From NCBI RefSeq assembly GCF_017052595.1, contig NZ_JAFIDB010000004.1, forward strand, positions 45,543 to 109,542: DNA of 64,000 bases, written 5' to 3'. This document shows positions 13,519-23,773 of this stretch, piece after piece; the stretch's first letter is position 1, and each line of letters begins with the position of its first letter. The notes beneath the pieces are model-generated. The model saw only the letters and a list, made by a program, of their open reading frames with translations. It made no database searches and was not told the DNA's origin. The DNA comes from Mycoplasma procyoni. Its GTDB lineage: Bacteria > Bacillota_I > Bacilli_A > Mycoplasmatales > Metamycoplasmataceae. Made by a program: the position numbers and the translations under genes.

Positions 13519-14100
13519 ATGAAAACAACCAAAAAAGCATTTATTTTGCTTTTTTCTTATTCTTTGGTTTTATCATATTCGGCTTTATCTTCATGTCAAC
13601 AATCCATAAAACCACAGAATGAGAAAGAAGCAAAAATATTTTCAAAAGAAGAAGATTTTGAAAACAAAAATCAAATTATTAATTTAAACAACTACAACAA
13701 ATCAAAACAAATTTCACAGCAACAAAAAGAAAAAAACAAAATAAATACACAAACATACGATAACGCAAACAATCCACAAATTCTTTCTGAATTTTTAGTC
13801 GAACTAAAAGAAAATACAGAAATTTCTTATCAAGAATTTGTTGATAAACTCTTTTCATTGTTTAATGAAAACAACGATCTTAATTTCAATGATGCTTTAA
13901 TTAAATTAGATCAATTAGGTTTTATCAATTATTATACTTATCAACAAAACATCAATCTTGATCTAAAAATTAGTTTAAATTTAGATCCTAAAAGAAAACT
14001 AGTTGCTTTTAGTTTTGCTATTAAAGGTAAACTATGACACATTAATCACTATGATGAAATAATACAAACCAAAAACGATATACTCAAATTTAACAAATAA
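13519..14100 (+). CDS. Small lipoprotein of unknown function
   Basis: This gene encodes 193 residues and begins one base after the stop of the preceding lipoprotein. The signal peptide is strongly hydrophobic and ends in the lipobox ALSSC (Cys26). The mature part starts with an Asn/Gln/Lys-rich, probably unstructured linker of about 70 residues. A compact C-terminal domain follows, with alternating hydrophobic residues (segments ILSEFLVELKENTEIS and FNDALIKLDQLGFINYY). TGA codons at 13618 and 14035 read as Trp. No family is recognised. It is the last lipoprotein before the second giant PDxFFG protein and is likely co-transcribed with opp. Confidence 0.7.
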
Positions 14101-14128
14101 ACAAACAATATGCAATATATGAGGAAAA

Positions 14129-17100
14129 ATGAAAAAAATTAAATCACTGAAAACAAAAGGGTTAATTGCAGCCGGAATCATTTTGGGATTATCTGCAGCT
14201 ACACTAACTTCAATGTTTATTTATGCAAATAACTCGAATGAATCAAAAGGATATTCTTCAGGTCTAAAAGCTGAAGATTTTGATAATGATTACACAAAGA
14301 TTTATGATCAAAATCGTAATTTAGTTTCTCAGTTATACATAACAGATCCATCTAAAAAACAAAAAGTAGGTTCTTTAAACAAAGAAGGAACTCTCTTTTG
14401 ATTCAATGAAAATGAATCAAAAAAGTATGACTTTGATCAATTCTTTAATGAATACTACAAACGTTATAATGAAAGTTTTATTTTAGAAGTTAAATATGGT
14501 TCATTTAGTTTTTACAATGAATATGTTTTGGCGCTAAGACCAAAACAATTTATTGAGTTTTCTAAGTGATTCTTTGGAAATGTTGCTTGAGGACCTGATT
14601 TATTAACTTTAGATTCCTTTAGAATAGTTCAGGGAGTTGAGATGAATGGTAATGCTATAACTCTTGGTTCTCACTCATCTCTAGATAAAGAACTAAATGA
14701 AATTAAGTTTTTCCCAGATGCCTTTTTTGGTTCACTTCCGATTCACTCCAATTTAGCTGGAGAAGGAAATGAAACCGATTCACTGAGTTATTCTGTATTT
14801 AATGACAATCAGTCTTATCAAGATTTAGTTGATTTTGTTAACACAATACCAACTTCAAGTTTAATTTCTAATTTTATTGACTCAAGCACAAACCGTTCCT
14901 TTTTAGATCTACACTTACCAAAAAGACTAATAAACAGAGAATTTATTAGTGTATTTTCTAAAAGTGCTCTAAAGCCTATTTTTATCAAAAAAGACACAAC
15001 AAAAGAGCAATTTGATGCTTTAGTTTCTAAATATAAACTAAACAAAGATGATTTTGATTTTGACTCAAAACAAAACATCAAAATTTCTGCAATTGAAACA
15101 AAGATTTCTGAAAGTGGCGAAGCCATTTTAGAACTCAAATACACAGACCAAAATTCTGATCAACAGGAAATTAAGTTTTTAGAAAGTGAACTAAAAGCAA
15201 TTTATCAAATAAGTCTTGATCAATTTGCTCAGGAACTTAATTCTGAAGTTATTAATTTCTTAGATTACTACGGAATTAATTTTGCTCAAAATAAAGAAGT
15301 TTTTGTGTATGAAGATGATCAACAACTTGTCTTTTTTAAGGATAAAACAGAAGCATTAAATGACTTTGAAGCCCTAAAAAACTACAATGAACTTACAAAG
15401 GAACAAAAAGAAAAATTAAGCAAATGATTAATTAAATCTCTGAAAGTTCAAGATGGTGTTTTAATTATTGAACTTTCAAATGATAATGCTCAAAAAACAA
15501 TTAAATTAGATGCCTTTAATTTAAGTCAAAAAGATGCTCAAACATTCGAGTCTCTAAAACAAGCAACTTCATATAAAAGAGCAATTAATCCAATTGCTAT
15601 TTCTTACAGCCCTGAAGACCCAAATGCCCTTGATTTAAATGGAAACAAACTAGAGGGTTATAAAACAAGAAAATATCAAGCTTATGCAGAGGCTTATCCA
15701 GGCTTAATTGAAAAAGTTTCACAGAAATATCCACATCTGCTTAAAAAGCAAAATGGTGCTTATGTTTCTAAAAAATTAAACAAAGAAGGATTCTACGAAT
15801 TCGAACTAAAATACGGGGATTATACAGGTTTTAGTTCAAGTGACAGAATTGGATTGCCTTTAGTTTTAGGTGCTTTAAGTGATAATTTTGAAGGTATTTC
15901 TACAGACTTCTTAAAATATGTTGCAACTCATGAATATGGTCACCATTTAACTCTTGAACAAAATCAAGCACTAAACAACGATCAAAATGCTTTAGTAGTT
16001 GGAGGAATAGTTACAAGAAGCGGAATCGGAATCAACTCTTATTTTGCGCAAAGCGCTCTAGAAAACTACTTAAAAGCAAGAACAAATCTTGATTTTCAAA
16101 GAGTTAATGCTTTAGATGTTGAGAGTTCTAAAGGTCAATTTATTAAGTTTAAATTTAAAGACTCAAATGGTGATTTTGTGACTGAAAACACAGCAGATGT
16201 TTGAGGTTCTGATAATGAAAAAGCTTCAATTAGTGAGCTTGCTGAAAACGAAAAAAGAAGGTTTTTACAGACCTTTAAAGGGATGGAAGAAGCAGCAAGA
16301 CTAAGAGGAGTTAATCTTTCTGATCTCTTTATTGCAAACTCATTTGATCATCACTCTGGCACAATCAACCCAACAATTAGCGGTGATTTTAAGGTCTTTA
16401 AACTAGACTCTAACTCAAATGAATATGCTATTTCTAAAGTTGATGTTAAGTCCATTATTAGCTCACTAAAAGATGGAAAAGGCAATTCTTTAGAAAATGC
16501 AATTATTTGAAAAAATGATGATGATTTTGATGTTAATGCAGTTAATGTGACTTTAGATGTTGAAGATGGAAAAATAGTCCAAAAAGCAATTAGTTTCAAC
16601 TGATTTAAACAGGATTCAACACCAGTTTTCAATGTCGCTCTAAATGAACCTTTAGATGCTCAAACAATTGAGTTTATTAAACAACAAAATCTAAAACTTA
16701 AAAACTATTTAATGTCTGTTATAGTTAAAAAAATAACAGAAAATGGTTGAAATAGTGCTGACAGTAATTTAGGAAATAAAGTTTCTACAGGCTTTAAAAC
16801 CGTTTTAGGTGATGTTGATCTTAAAACTTTAGAAACAAATTTAATTAACAGAAATAATCCAGAAGAAAAAGATCCACAATACAACGGAATTCCTGGTGAT
16901 CAAAACCCAAGAAAAGCAAATGAATACAGTGCAATTAGTGCTAATTCTTCTGTTGCAGAGCAGTTATTAAACATTTATAAAACAGCAGCAAGCATCAAAA
17001 ACTCACCACAACAAGCTTCCGTTTTAATCGGACAACTAAACAGCATTTTTGCCTTTGTAGACAATGACAAAAACATCACAAATTCCTTTAGTTTCCCTGA

Positions 17101-19438
17101 TGTTTCAAACACAATCAGAATAGGAACTGGAGCTGCCTTTGAAAACTTAAGTGAGATCTATAAAACTCAATCAACTTCTGATTTATTAAAGAGAATTGAA
17201 AAGGTTTTAAATGCATATTACTCAGGTAAAGCACAGATTAATCCAGCCTTTGTGTTTATTGAAAAAATGATTGGTTTAAACACAGAAGATGATGAACCTA
17301 ATTTATTAGTTTTTGTTGATCAAAACAATGTAGAAATTAATCCTGCAGAGATCAAACAAATCCTTAATTCTTCTTTAGAAAACAAAAAGGAATTATTAGA
17401 ACAAAAGATTAAAAAAGTCGCTTTTGCAACAAATTCTAAAGTGTTTGATAGTCATCTAAATAACTCACTTTATGCAGCGTTTAGTGATTCTATTAAGACA
17501 GAAATAACAGACACAAATGGAAAAACTTCAACAAGCATTGTGTTTGATTCTCTAGAAAAACTATATCAATTTGCTTCAATTGATTACTCAAAAGCAACTG
17601 TAAGTGCTAAAAAGAATCCTAAATCTAAATTTGATGTAGAAGTTAATTGAGATATTGATTATGTTAAAACAAAATTCGACATAGACGCATTTAGAATGGC
17701 TTTCTTTGGAGATCAAAAACAACACGAGCAAGCTAGAGCAATTGTTTTATTTGCTTCAGAACAACAACTTGCAAATGAAATTATGCTTAGATTTAGAAAT
17801 TCTAATTATTTTATGGCGCTAAAAGATTTCAATCCAGCCACAGAAATGGTGCAAAATCAAGCTATTTTCTCAAAAGAATTTGGTATTAACATCAATAACA
17901 AAATCTTTTTAGAATCCTTTGATTACAACTTGGAAAACAAAGAACTCAAAAATAATCAATTTGATCCAAAACAATTGCAAGATATCGTTAAAGATTTTGT
18001 TAAAAATCTTATTGACACAAAAGATCAACAAGCAATTATAAACTCACTAAACTCTCAAGATCTTTACAGATATATGGGAAATATAGTGACTTGAAGAAAC
18101 TTTGGAATGCTCAATTCACCTTCAATTTTAGATGATTATGTTATTTCTAATTTCAATGCAGCAGTACCTTCTGATGATGTACTAAATTACTCACTAACAA
18201 GAATTGAACCTTTATTAAACGATAAATTTAGTGACTATATTTTCTCTATTTCAGAAATTTTAACAAGGGATTATGTGCAAACAACTTATGTTCCTTCAGA
18301 TGCTGATTTAGGTGGAATGCCAAGCTTTTTATCATCGCTCAACGAAAAAACTTCAGGTCTTGTTTATGTAGTAGATGCAACTAAAATCGACAAAATCAAT
18401 AAATCTTTAATTGATCTCAAAAACTTTAGATTCGGAGTTTTTGATGCAATTAAAGCTAAAAGAAATACAGATTTTATTGGCTCAAAATTTGATGAATTAA
18501 TGGAAAAAACAGAAAAAGCTTCACAACTTGACACACAGATTTTAATTATTAACCAACAAATTCAATTCAATGATTTTATGGACGAAGAAAACAAAAAAAG
18601 CGAACAAGAAATTCAAGAGTTACAAAAACAAAGAGAAGATCTACAAAAGCAACTTAAAGATCTTGAAGTTGATTTAGAGATTCAAACAAGAAAAAGACTG
18701 TTTGGAATCTTTGGTTCAAGTGCTGAAAAAGTTTTAAGTCAAGATAGCGAAAGATCTTCTTCATACTTTGGAAAATTCATCACAAACAGCAATGGTTTTT
18801 TTAGAGATCTAGCTCAAAAAGAAATCATTAATCACTCAATTTATGATCAAAACAGAAATGAAATTGTTGATGATTCAATTAGAATCACAGACTTTGAAGG
18901 TAATAAAGTAAACACAAGAGCAAAAGCTTTCTTTATTTCGCAAATGAAAAACTTTGGTGTTTCACAAAGAAACGTTTCAGGAATTTTTAGAAACAAAAAA
19001 CAAGATACAGTCGCGATGTATGGTTATTTAAAAAACGAAATAGCCAATAAAGTTGCCAAAATCAAATTTGTTGACACTAAAACAAATGAAGTTAAGTATC
19101 TAAAAGTTAATATAAAAGATACAAATAATTTATTTTATCTACAAAAACAAGGTGATCCGAATTCTAAAATAACTTTAGAGCAAATGGGTTATTCTTCATG
19201 AGTTTCTGATTATGCTCTAATGGCTAAATACAGAGATGCTTTATTAGAACCAAATCACCAATATACAATGGAGTTTGTAGATGAAAACAACAACTTTGTT
19301 GCTGATTTTGAATTAGGTGATTTAAGTCATATTTCTGAAAACGGAAAAACAAACAAACAAGCTCCTATTTCAATTGAAAAAGGACAAAATAACAAAGCGA
19401 TTATCAAAGTTGATTTCCAGTTTAACATTAATAACTAA
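14129..19438 (+). CDS. PDxFFG-type giant surface protein with HEYGHH metallopeptidase-like motif
   Basis: This complete protein has 1769 residues. The N-terminus has a single membrane anchor (about residues 11-31, ending IYANN) with no lipobox, so it is probably type II anchored with the bulk outside. The family motif PDAFFG lies at residues 196-201. A zinc-protease-like HEYGHH motif lies at residues 601-606, about a third of the way in. A charged coiled-coil segment rich in Gln, Glu and Lys lies near residues 1480-1525 (around EIQELQKQREDLQKQLKDL). It is a paralogue of the protein ending at 4003. The start is supported by GAGGAAAA just before the ATG. The gene ends in a strong hairpin terminator. 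It reads as one frame only with TGA as Trp. Proteolysis and its substrate are inferred, and a purely structural role cannot be excluded. Confidence 0.85.
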
Positions 19439-19442
19439 AAGC

Positions 19443-19475
19443 AAATAGCAGTATTATTCTGCTATTTTCTTTTTG
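19443..19475 (+). terminator. Rho-independent terminator after the giant surface protein
   Basis: A perfect 9-bp inverted repeat, AAATAGCAG (19443-19451) and CTGCTATTT (19459-19467), with a 7-nt loop is followed by TCTTTTT. It closes the PDxFFG/opp transcription block. Confidence 0.85.
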
Positions 19476-19550
19476 GTTTGTTTTAGTTGCAGAATTCAAA
19501 CCTCCAAAAACTAAAATACAGAAAATTTCACTTATGAAACAAGAATTTTA

Positions 19551-19556
19551 TATAAT
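19551..19556 (+). promoter_or_regulatory. Candidate -10 box of the AbiEii-like/methyltransferase operon
   Basis: A perfect TATAAT lies 14-17 nt upstream of the two in-frame ATG codons of the next gene. Initiation 6-7 nt downstream would leave a leader of only about 7-10 nt, consisting of little more than the AAGGAG ribosome site. No good -35 is visible. Confidence 0.45.
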
Positions 19557-19572
19557 TAAATAAAGGAGAATG

Positions 19573-20319
19573 ATGAGAATAAAGGTAACTAAAGAGAATT
19601 TTGATGACTACATAATTTTTTCAATTTTTAGCTCAAAATATTGAGATAAATTTGTTCTAGAAGGTTCTAGAGCGCTAGATGTTTTGTCTGATGAAAATTT
19701 AGTATTTAGAGTTTTAGATGATATTGATATTAATGCTGATGATAACCCGAATATTGAAAAAATCTTTAGAGATATTTTTAGAAATAACAAAGACATTGAA
19801 ATTAGCTTTAGCGAACTCAAAAAAAGAACAAATAACAGCGAATCACTCTTTTACAACGTTTTAATAACTTACAAAAAAGAGCTAAAAACTAATATTGATT
19901 TTACACTGGAAACAAAGTCTTTTGATAAGGTTATTAAAGAGAAAATCCTCTTTAATAGAAAAATTAAAATTCAAACTTATGTTATAGAAAAATATCTTGC
20001 TAACAAAATTATAGCTTCTTGAAAATACAAAGAAAACACAAAAAGAGAGAAAACTTTATTTGATGTTAATTTTATTGTTTCTAATTTTGATATAGATTAC
20101 TTAAAATTCATTAAATATTACAATTATATGAATGCTAAAAATATTAAAATAAAGGATTTAGTGGATGATTTGATTAAATTCTATCAATTAAGCAGCCTTA
20201 ATTTAGAACATTTAAATGAAGAATTAAAGATCTATTTAAATGAATTTTATACAAAAACAATAGTCGCCAATATACTTGATTCACTCAATAAAATAAAAAC
20301 AGAAATTGAAAAATTTTAA
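19573..20319 (+). CDS. Nucleotidyltransferase resembling AbiEii toxins
   Basis: This gene encodes 248 residues from the ATG at 19573; an ATG directly before it (19570) lies only 1 nt from the AGGAG and is less likely. The N-terminal half shows a polymerase-beta-type nucleotidyltransferase pattern: FVLEGSRALD gives the Gly-Ser step, and DDIDIN about 20 residues later supplies paired acidic residues. Further down, YVIEKYLANKIIASWKYK followed by KTLFDV resembles the AbiEii feature in which a Lys-rich helix precedes a conserved acidic pair. AbiEii proteins are toxins of abortive-infection systems and usually follow an AbiEi antitoxin; no winged-helix antitoxin is visible upstream here. It forms an operon with an unknown gene and a DNA methyltransferase. 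The family assignment is by motif reading and is tentative. Confidence 0.5.
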
Positions 20320-20328
20320 AGGAGAATG

Positions 20329-20880
20329 ATGTTTAAAATATTGTACTATACAGACGAATACGGAATTAAAAGACCTTTAGCATACAAAGATATGCAACCT
20401 AAAGCAATAATAAAAAAATACGCAAAAGAAGAATTACAAAATGAAATTAATTTAGAATTTTTAGATGAAAATAAAGGGATTTTGTTCTATATTAGCGACA
20501 TTGAATTTGAAGAAAAATTAAGCACTTTGAAAAAGAATCAAATCGATAATTTGATTGTATTTTATATCCCTTATTTAAATAATGAACTTAAAGAATTAGA
20601 TAAATATGATAAATTCTTTATGCACTTTTGAATTTTAAAACAAGTAGCAAACAACATGATAACAAATTATGATTACAAAAAATCGGTTGATTACATTGAA
20701 AACTTTGATAAAAAAGAGATTCAAAAAGTAAGAGAAATTTATGATATTTATGCCAATGAAATAATTTACAAAAACTATCTAAAATATAAATGAACCATTC
20801 AAGATAAGTGATATATCGATTTTGAAAAAACAATTGAAACAAACAAAAATATAAAACTTGATGTTTGAGATTTAGATTAA
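20329..20880 (+). CDS. Hypothetical protein between AbiEii-like and DNA methyltransferase genes
   Basis: This gene encodes 183 residues; the start follows the same AAAGGAGAATGATG arrangement as the gene before it, so the second ATG (20329) is preferred. The protein is soluble, acidic and rich in Tyr, Lys and Asn, with no membrane segment or signal. I recognise no family. It ends 12 nt before the methyltransferase start. Position and matching ribosome sites imply joint expression. It could be an antitoxin for the upstream nucleotidyltransferase, a restriction or controller component paired with the methyltransferase, or something unrelated; nothing in the sequence decides between these. TGA codons at 20629, 20791, 20809 and 20866 are Trp. 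Confidence 0.65.
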
Positions 20881-20892
20881 AAGAAGGAGAAA

Positions 20893-21924
20893 ATGAACAA
20901 AAAACACACTGTAATAGAGCTTTTTGCTGGAGCTGGAGGTCTTGCTTTAGGGCTGAAACAAGCCGGTTTTAGTACGCTTGGATTGGTAGAAATTGATAAA
21001 GATTCTGCAAATACTTTAAGAAACAACAATAAAAATTGAAATGTTATCCATGAAGATATTGTTGAGTTTGCTCAAAAAGACTTGCTAAAAGAATTTAATC
21101 TTAAAGAGGGTGAATTGGATTTATTATCTGGAGGTTATCCTTGTCAAGCTTTTAGTTATGCAGGGCAAAAAAGAGGATTGGAAGATGTCAGAGGGACACT
21201 ATTTTATCAATATGCACTATTTCTAAATAAACTTAAACCAAAGATGTTTTTAGCTGAAAATGTAAAAGGATTAGTGACTCATGATAATGGAAAAACACTA
21301 AAAACAATGATTGAAGTGTTTGAAAATGAGGGTTATGAAGTTAAATATAAGGTTCTAAATGCTTGAAATTATGGAGTTGCTCAAAAGAGAGAAAGAATTT
21401 TTATAATAGGAATTAGAAAAGATTTAGTAGAAAACATTGAATTTAATTTCCCTCAAGAACACTCTTACAAACCTGTATTAAGAGATGTATTAGTTGATGT
21501 TCCAGATTCTGTTGGTGTTGAATATTCTGAAAATAAAAAGAAAGTAATGGAATTAGTTCCTCCTGGAGGTTGTTGGGTTAATTTACCAGAACAAGTTGCT
21601 AAAGACTATATGAAAACAACTTACTATATGGGTGGCGGAAGAAGAGGGATTGCAAGAAGATTATCTTATGATGAACCTTCTTTAACCCTGACAACTTCTC
21701 CTTCTATGAAACAAACAGAAAGGTGTCATCCAGAGCAAACAAGACCACTCAAAACAAGAGAATATGCAAGAATACAGTCTTTTCCTGATGAGTGACAATT
21801 TAGTGGTTCAGTTGCGAGCATTTACAAACAAATCGGAAATGCTGTTCCTGTAAATTTAGCAAAAGAAGTTGGAAAAGAAGTCATTAAAGTGCTTGAGAAA
21901 ATCAAGAAAATTAGGTCGCTATAA
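20893..21924 (+). CDS. C5 cytosine-specific DNA methyltransferase
   Basis: This 343-residue protein is a complete C5 methyltransferase. The S-adenosylmethionine motif I reads [18 protein letters not shown] near the N-terminus. The catalytic PCQ motif ([13 protein letters not shown]) puts the nucleophile at Cys84. Motif VI is AENVKGL. Motifs IX-X at the C-terminus are [14 protein letters not shown] and [13 protein letters not shown]. The target-recognition region between motifs VIII and IX is short and includes GGCW and [11 protein letters not shown], so the recognition site is probably short. No recognisable restriction endonuclease is adjacent, although the upstream 183-residue protein is a candidate partner. 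The start follows AAGGAG with good spacing. It would methylate a specific cytosine in DNA for restriction protection, regulation or phage-type immunity. Confidence 0.93.
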
Positions 21925-21940
21925 TTTTCCGAAAATAAAG

Positions 21941-21966
21941 AAAAACACCGTATAAACGGTGTTTTT
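21941..21966. terminator. Bidirectional terminator between the methyltransferase and RNase P RNA
   Basis: An 11-bp perfect stem, AAAAACACCGT (21941-21951) and ACGGTGTTTTT (21956-21966), has a 4-nt loop. A-tract and T-tract flanks make it work on both strands: it ends the plus-strand methyltransferase operon and the minus-strand RNase P RNA. Confidence 0.85.
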
Positions 21967-22246
21967 AGCATCTATAAGCCGCGTTCTGTTCTCTTGCGAG
22001 TGTCAATTATTTATCTAGATTTTCATCTTCAAGGTATTGTTCATTTCCTTAACCTTGATTCCCCTACCGAAATTTGGGTTTCTAGCTCGTGGAGTTTACC
22101 GCGTTTCACCTTAAATTAATAAGCTCGTCTCTGTGGCACTTGTCGTCTAGGCTTGGGTTTATTAGACCCAACACGAACACTACTATCATCTCAGATAGTG
22201 CTAGCGCGGACTTTCCTCTATCTTGCGACAGCAATTGACCAATGCT
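21967..22246 (-). ncRNA. rnpB: RNase P RNA (catalytic subunit)
   Basis: On the minus strand the 5' part contains the universally conserved GAGGAAAGTCCGCGC. The 3' half contains GGTGAAACGCGGTAAACTCC and the AGAACGCGGCTTATAG end, all hallmarks of bacterial RNase P RNA. The first bases AGCAT can pair with ATGCT at the 3' end, giving helix P1 and fixing the limits at about 280 nt. The RNA processes tRNA 5' ends. A -10 box lies just upstream and the bidirectional hairpin lies just downstream. Ends are good to a few bases. Confidence 0.95.
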
Positions 22247-22252
22247 TATATA

Positions 22253-22258
22253 ATTGTA
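22253..22258 (-). promoter_or_regulatory. Candidate -10 box of rnpB
   Basis: TACAAT on the minus strand lies 6 nt upstream of the P1-defined start of the RNase P RNA. It falls immediately downstream of the DivIVA-like stop codon, so rnpB seems to have its own promoter. Confidence 0.45.
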
Positions 22259-22522
22259 CTATATTTTTTGTTGTTCTTTAATTGATTTTAGGATATTTTC
22301 TGTTTGTTTAGCATTCATTTCTAATTCTTTTATTTTTTGTTCGTTTTGTTTTAGTTTTTCAATAAGCTCGCTTATTTCTTTTTCTTTTTGTTTATTTTGC
22401 TCATCTAACTTTCTAAACTCATTTATTAAATTATCTATAAATGAGTCTACTTCAGTAGGATCATAGCCATTTATAGCAACACTGAATTTCTTGTCTACTA
22501 TTTTTTCGATAAATTTATGCAT
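22259..22522 (-). CDS. DivIVA/GpsB-like coiled-coil protein
   Basis: This gene encodes 87 residues. The N-terminal 40 residues match the DivIVA-domain pattern: a short helix, then FSVAINGYDPTEVDSFIDNL, where YDPTEVD corresponds to the conserved GYdxxEVDxFLD of the family. The rest is one continuous Glu/Lys/Gln coiled coil. In Firmicutes such proteins recruit division or wall enzymes to curved membranes. Mollicutes lack a wall but often retain a short version of unknown role. The start overlaps the upstream RNA methyltransferase gene by 8 nt, suggesting translational coupling. Confidence 0.8.
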   Translation of the reverse strand: MHKFIEKIVDKKFSVAINGYDPTEVDSFIDNLINEFRKLDEQNKQKEKEISELIEKLKQNEQKIKELEMNAKQTENILKSIKEQQKI

Positions 22523-23255
22523 TTTTTATTTCCTTTAAGTGATTAAGAATGATCGCTGAAGCGGCAGCAACATTAAGTGATTCAAAGTTTATTTTTATAT
22601 AAACGTTTTGACTAAAATATTGTTTTAAATGATCGGAAATTCCATTTCCTTCATTTCCGAAAACAACCATTATTTCTGTATTTTTGGTTTTTATTTCAGT
22701 AATTTCTTTTGAGTTTTTATCAATTATAGTTCCAATAATTTGATAATTTTGTTGATGTTTTTTAAAGAAGTCTTCAAGGTTGTTTGTTTGTAAAATATTT
22801 AAATAAAATAAAGCTCCTTGAGATGATCTTACAGTTTTTTCATTATAAACATCAACTCCTTGAATTACAATTGTGTCAAACCCAAAAGCGACAGCATTTC
22901 TCATAATTGTTCCAAGATTTCCTGGGTCTTGAATCTGATCCAAAACAACAACTCTTTTCATTTTAGATTCAGAAAATTGAGTTTTTTTGCATACAGCAAT
23001 TATGTTTTGAGGTGTTTTAGTTGAAGAAAGTTTTTCCAGTATGCTTTGGGTTATGTAAGTTATTTTTATATTGCTATTTTCTAAATGAAAATCAGTATCA
23101 GTTGTGAGAATTTCTGTAATTAAGTTTCTATCAATGCCTTCTTTAATTATTTTTCAGTTTTCAACTAAAAAAAGACCTTGAGCATCTCTTTCTTTTTTGT
23201 TATGAAGCTTATAAAGATCAACTATGTGTTGATTTTTGAGTGAACTAATTATCAT
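22515..23255 (-). CDS. TrmH/SpoU-family RNA 2'-O-methyltransferase
   Basis: This gene encodes 246 residues. The C-terminal SPOUT domain carries all three motifs: motif 1 QDPGNLGTIMRNAVAFGF, motif 2 VVFGNEGNGIS and motif 3 LNVAAASAIIL, the knot that binds S-adenosylmethionine. The N-terminal about 90 residues form the substrate-binding domain typical of rRNA ribose methyltransferases of the RlmB type. TGA at codon 33 (KERDAQGLFLVENWK) is Trp, which joins the N-terminal part to the rest. The start overlaps the end of the trmL-like gene by 11 nt, and its end overlaps the DivIVA-like start by 8 nt. The exact rRNA or tRNA target cannot be read from sequence. Confidence 0.88.
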
Positions 23256-23772
23256 TTAAAATAAAGTCTTTTCCTTTTTGAACTTCATATTTTGAAAGGT
23301 TTTTAAAGTCTAATTGACGCATAATTTCATATCCAACAACAACCACAGAATTAGCTAAATTAATTGATCTGTTTTCTTCAACCATCGGAATTCTTAAACA
23401 AGCATCTAAATCTTTTTGTAAGATTTTTTTAGGAATTCCTGTTGATTCTGTTCCAAACATCACAAAGATATCTTCGTTTTGCTCTTCTTCTTTTTTAAAA
23501 TCAACTTCTGAGTAAGTTTTTTGTCCATAACGAGTGATGTAGTAGATTTTTTTGTTTCCATATTTTTCTAAAAATTGATCGTAGTTTGCATGAACTTCGT
23601 GTCTGATGTCGCTTAGTCTTTTACCTGCTGCAGGACGCTTCAGAAATCTTGGTTCAAGTTCAAAAGCAATTGGTTTAATGATGTGTAATTTAGCTCCAAG
23701 AGCAAAACAAGTTCTGATTATATTTCCTGTATTTGGACTTATTTCTGGTTGATATAAAATTATGTTTAGCAT
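23245..23772 (-). CDS. trmL: tRNA (cytidine(34)-2'-O)-methyltransferase TrmL
   Basis: This compact 175-residue SPOUT methyltransferase lacks an extra N-terminal domain, as expected for TrmL. Motifs are PEISPNTGNIIRTCFALG at the N-terminus, MFGTESTGIP in the middle and RSINLANSVVVVGYE in the knot. TrmL modifies the wobble base of certain leucine tRNAs. It lies 1 nt after rnhB and overlaps the next methyltransferase, forming a minus-strand block of RNA-processing genes ending near rnpB. Confidence 0.92.
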   Translation of the reverse strand: MLNIILYQPEISPNTGNIIRTCFALGAKLHIIKPIAFELEPRFLKRPAAGKRLSDIRHEVHANYDQFLEKYGNKKIYYITRYGQKTYSEVDFKKEEEQNEDIFVMFGTESTGIPKKILQKDLDACLRIPMVEENRSINLANSVVVVGYEIMRQLDFKNLSKYEVQKGKDFILNDN

Positions 23773-23773
23773 A

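Noticed and set aside
19573..20880. A restriction endonuclease pair for the C5 methyltransferase
   Set aside because: No PD-(D/E)XK, HNH, GIY-YIG or PLD motif could be seen in either upstream gene, so no nuclease is called.
22254..22466. Plus-strand ORF of 70 codons overlapping the DivIVA-like gene
   Set aside because: Phe/Ser-rich shadow of a Lys/Glu-rich coiled coil on the other strand, with no ribosome site.
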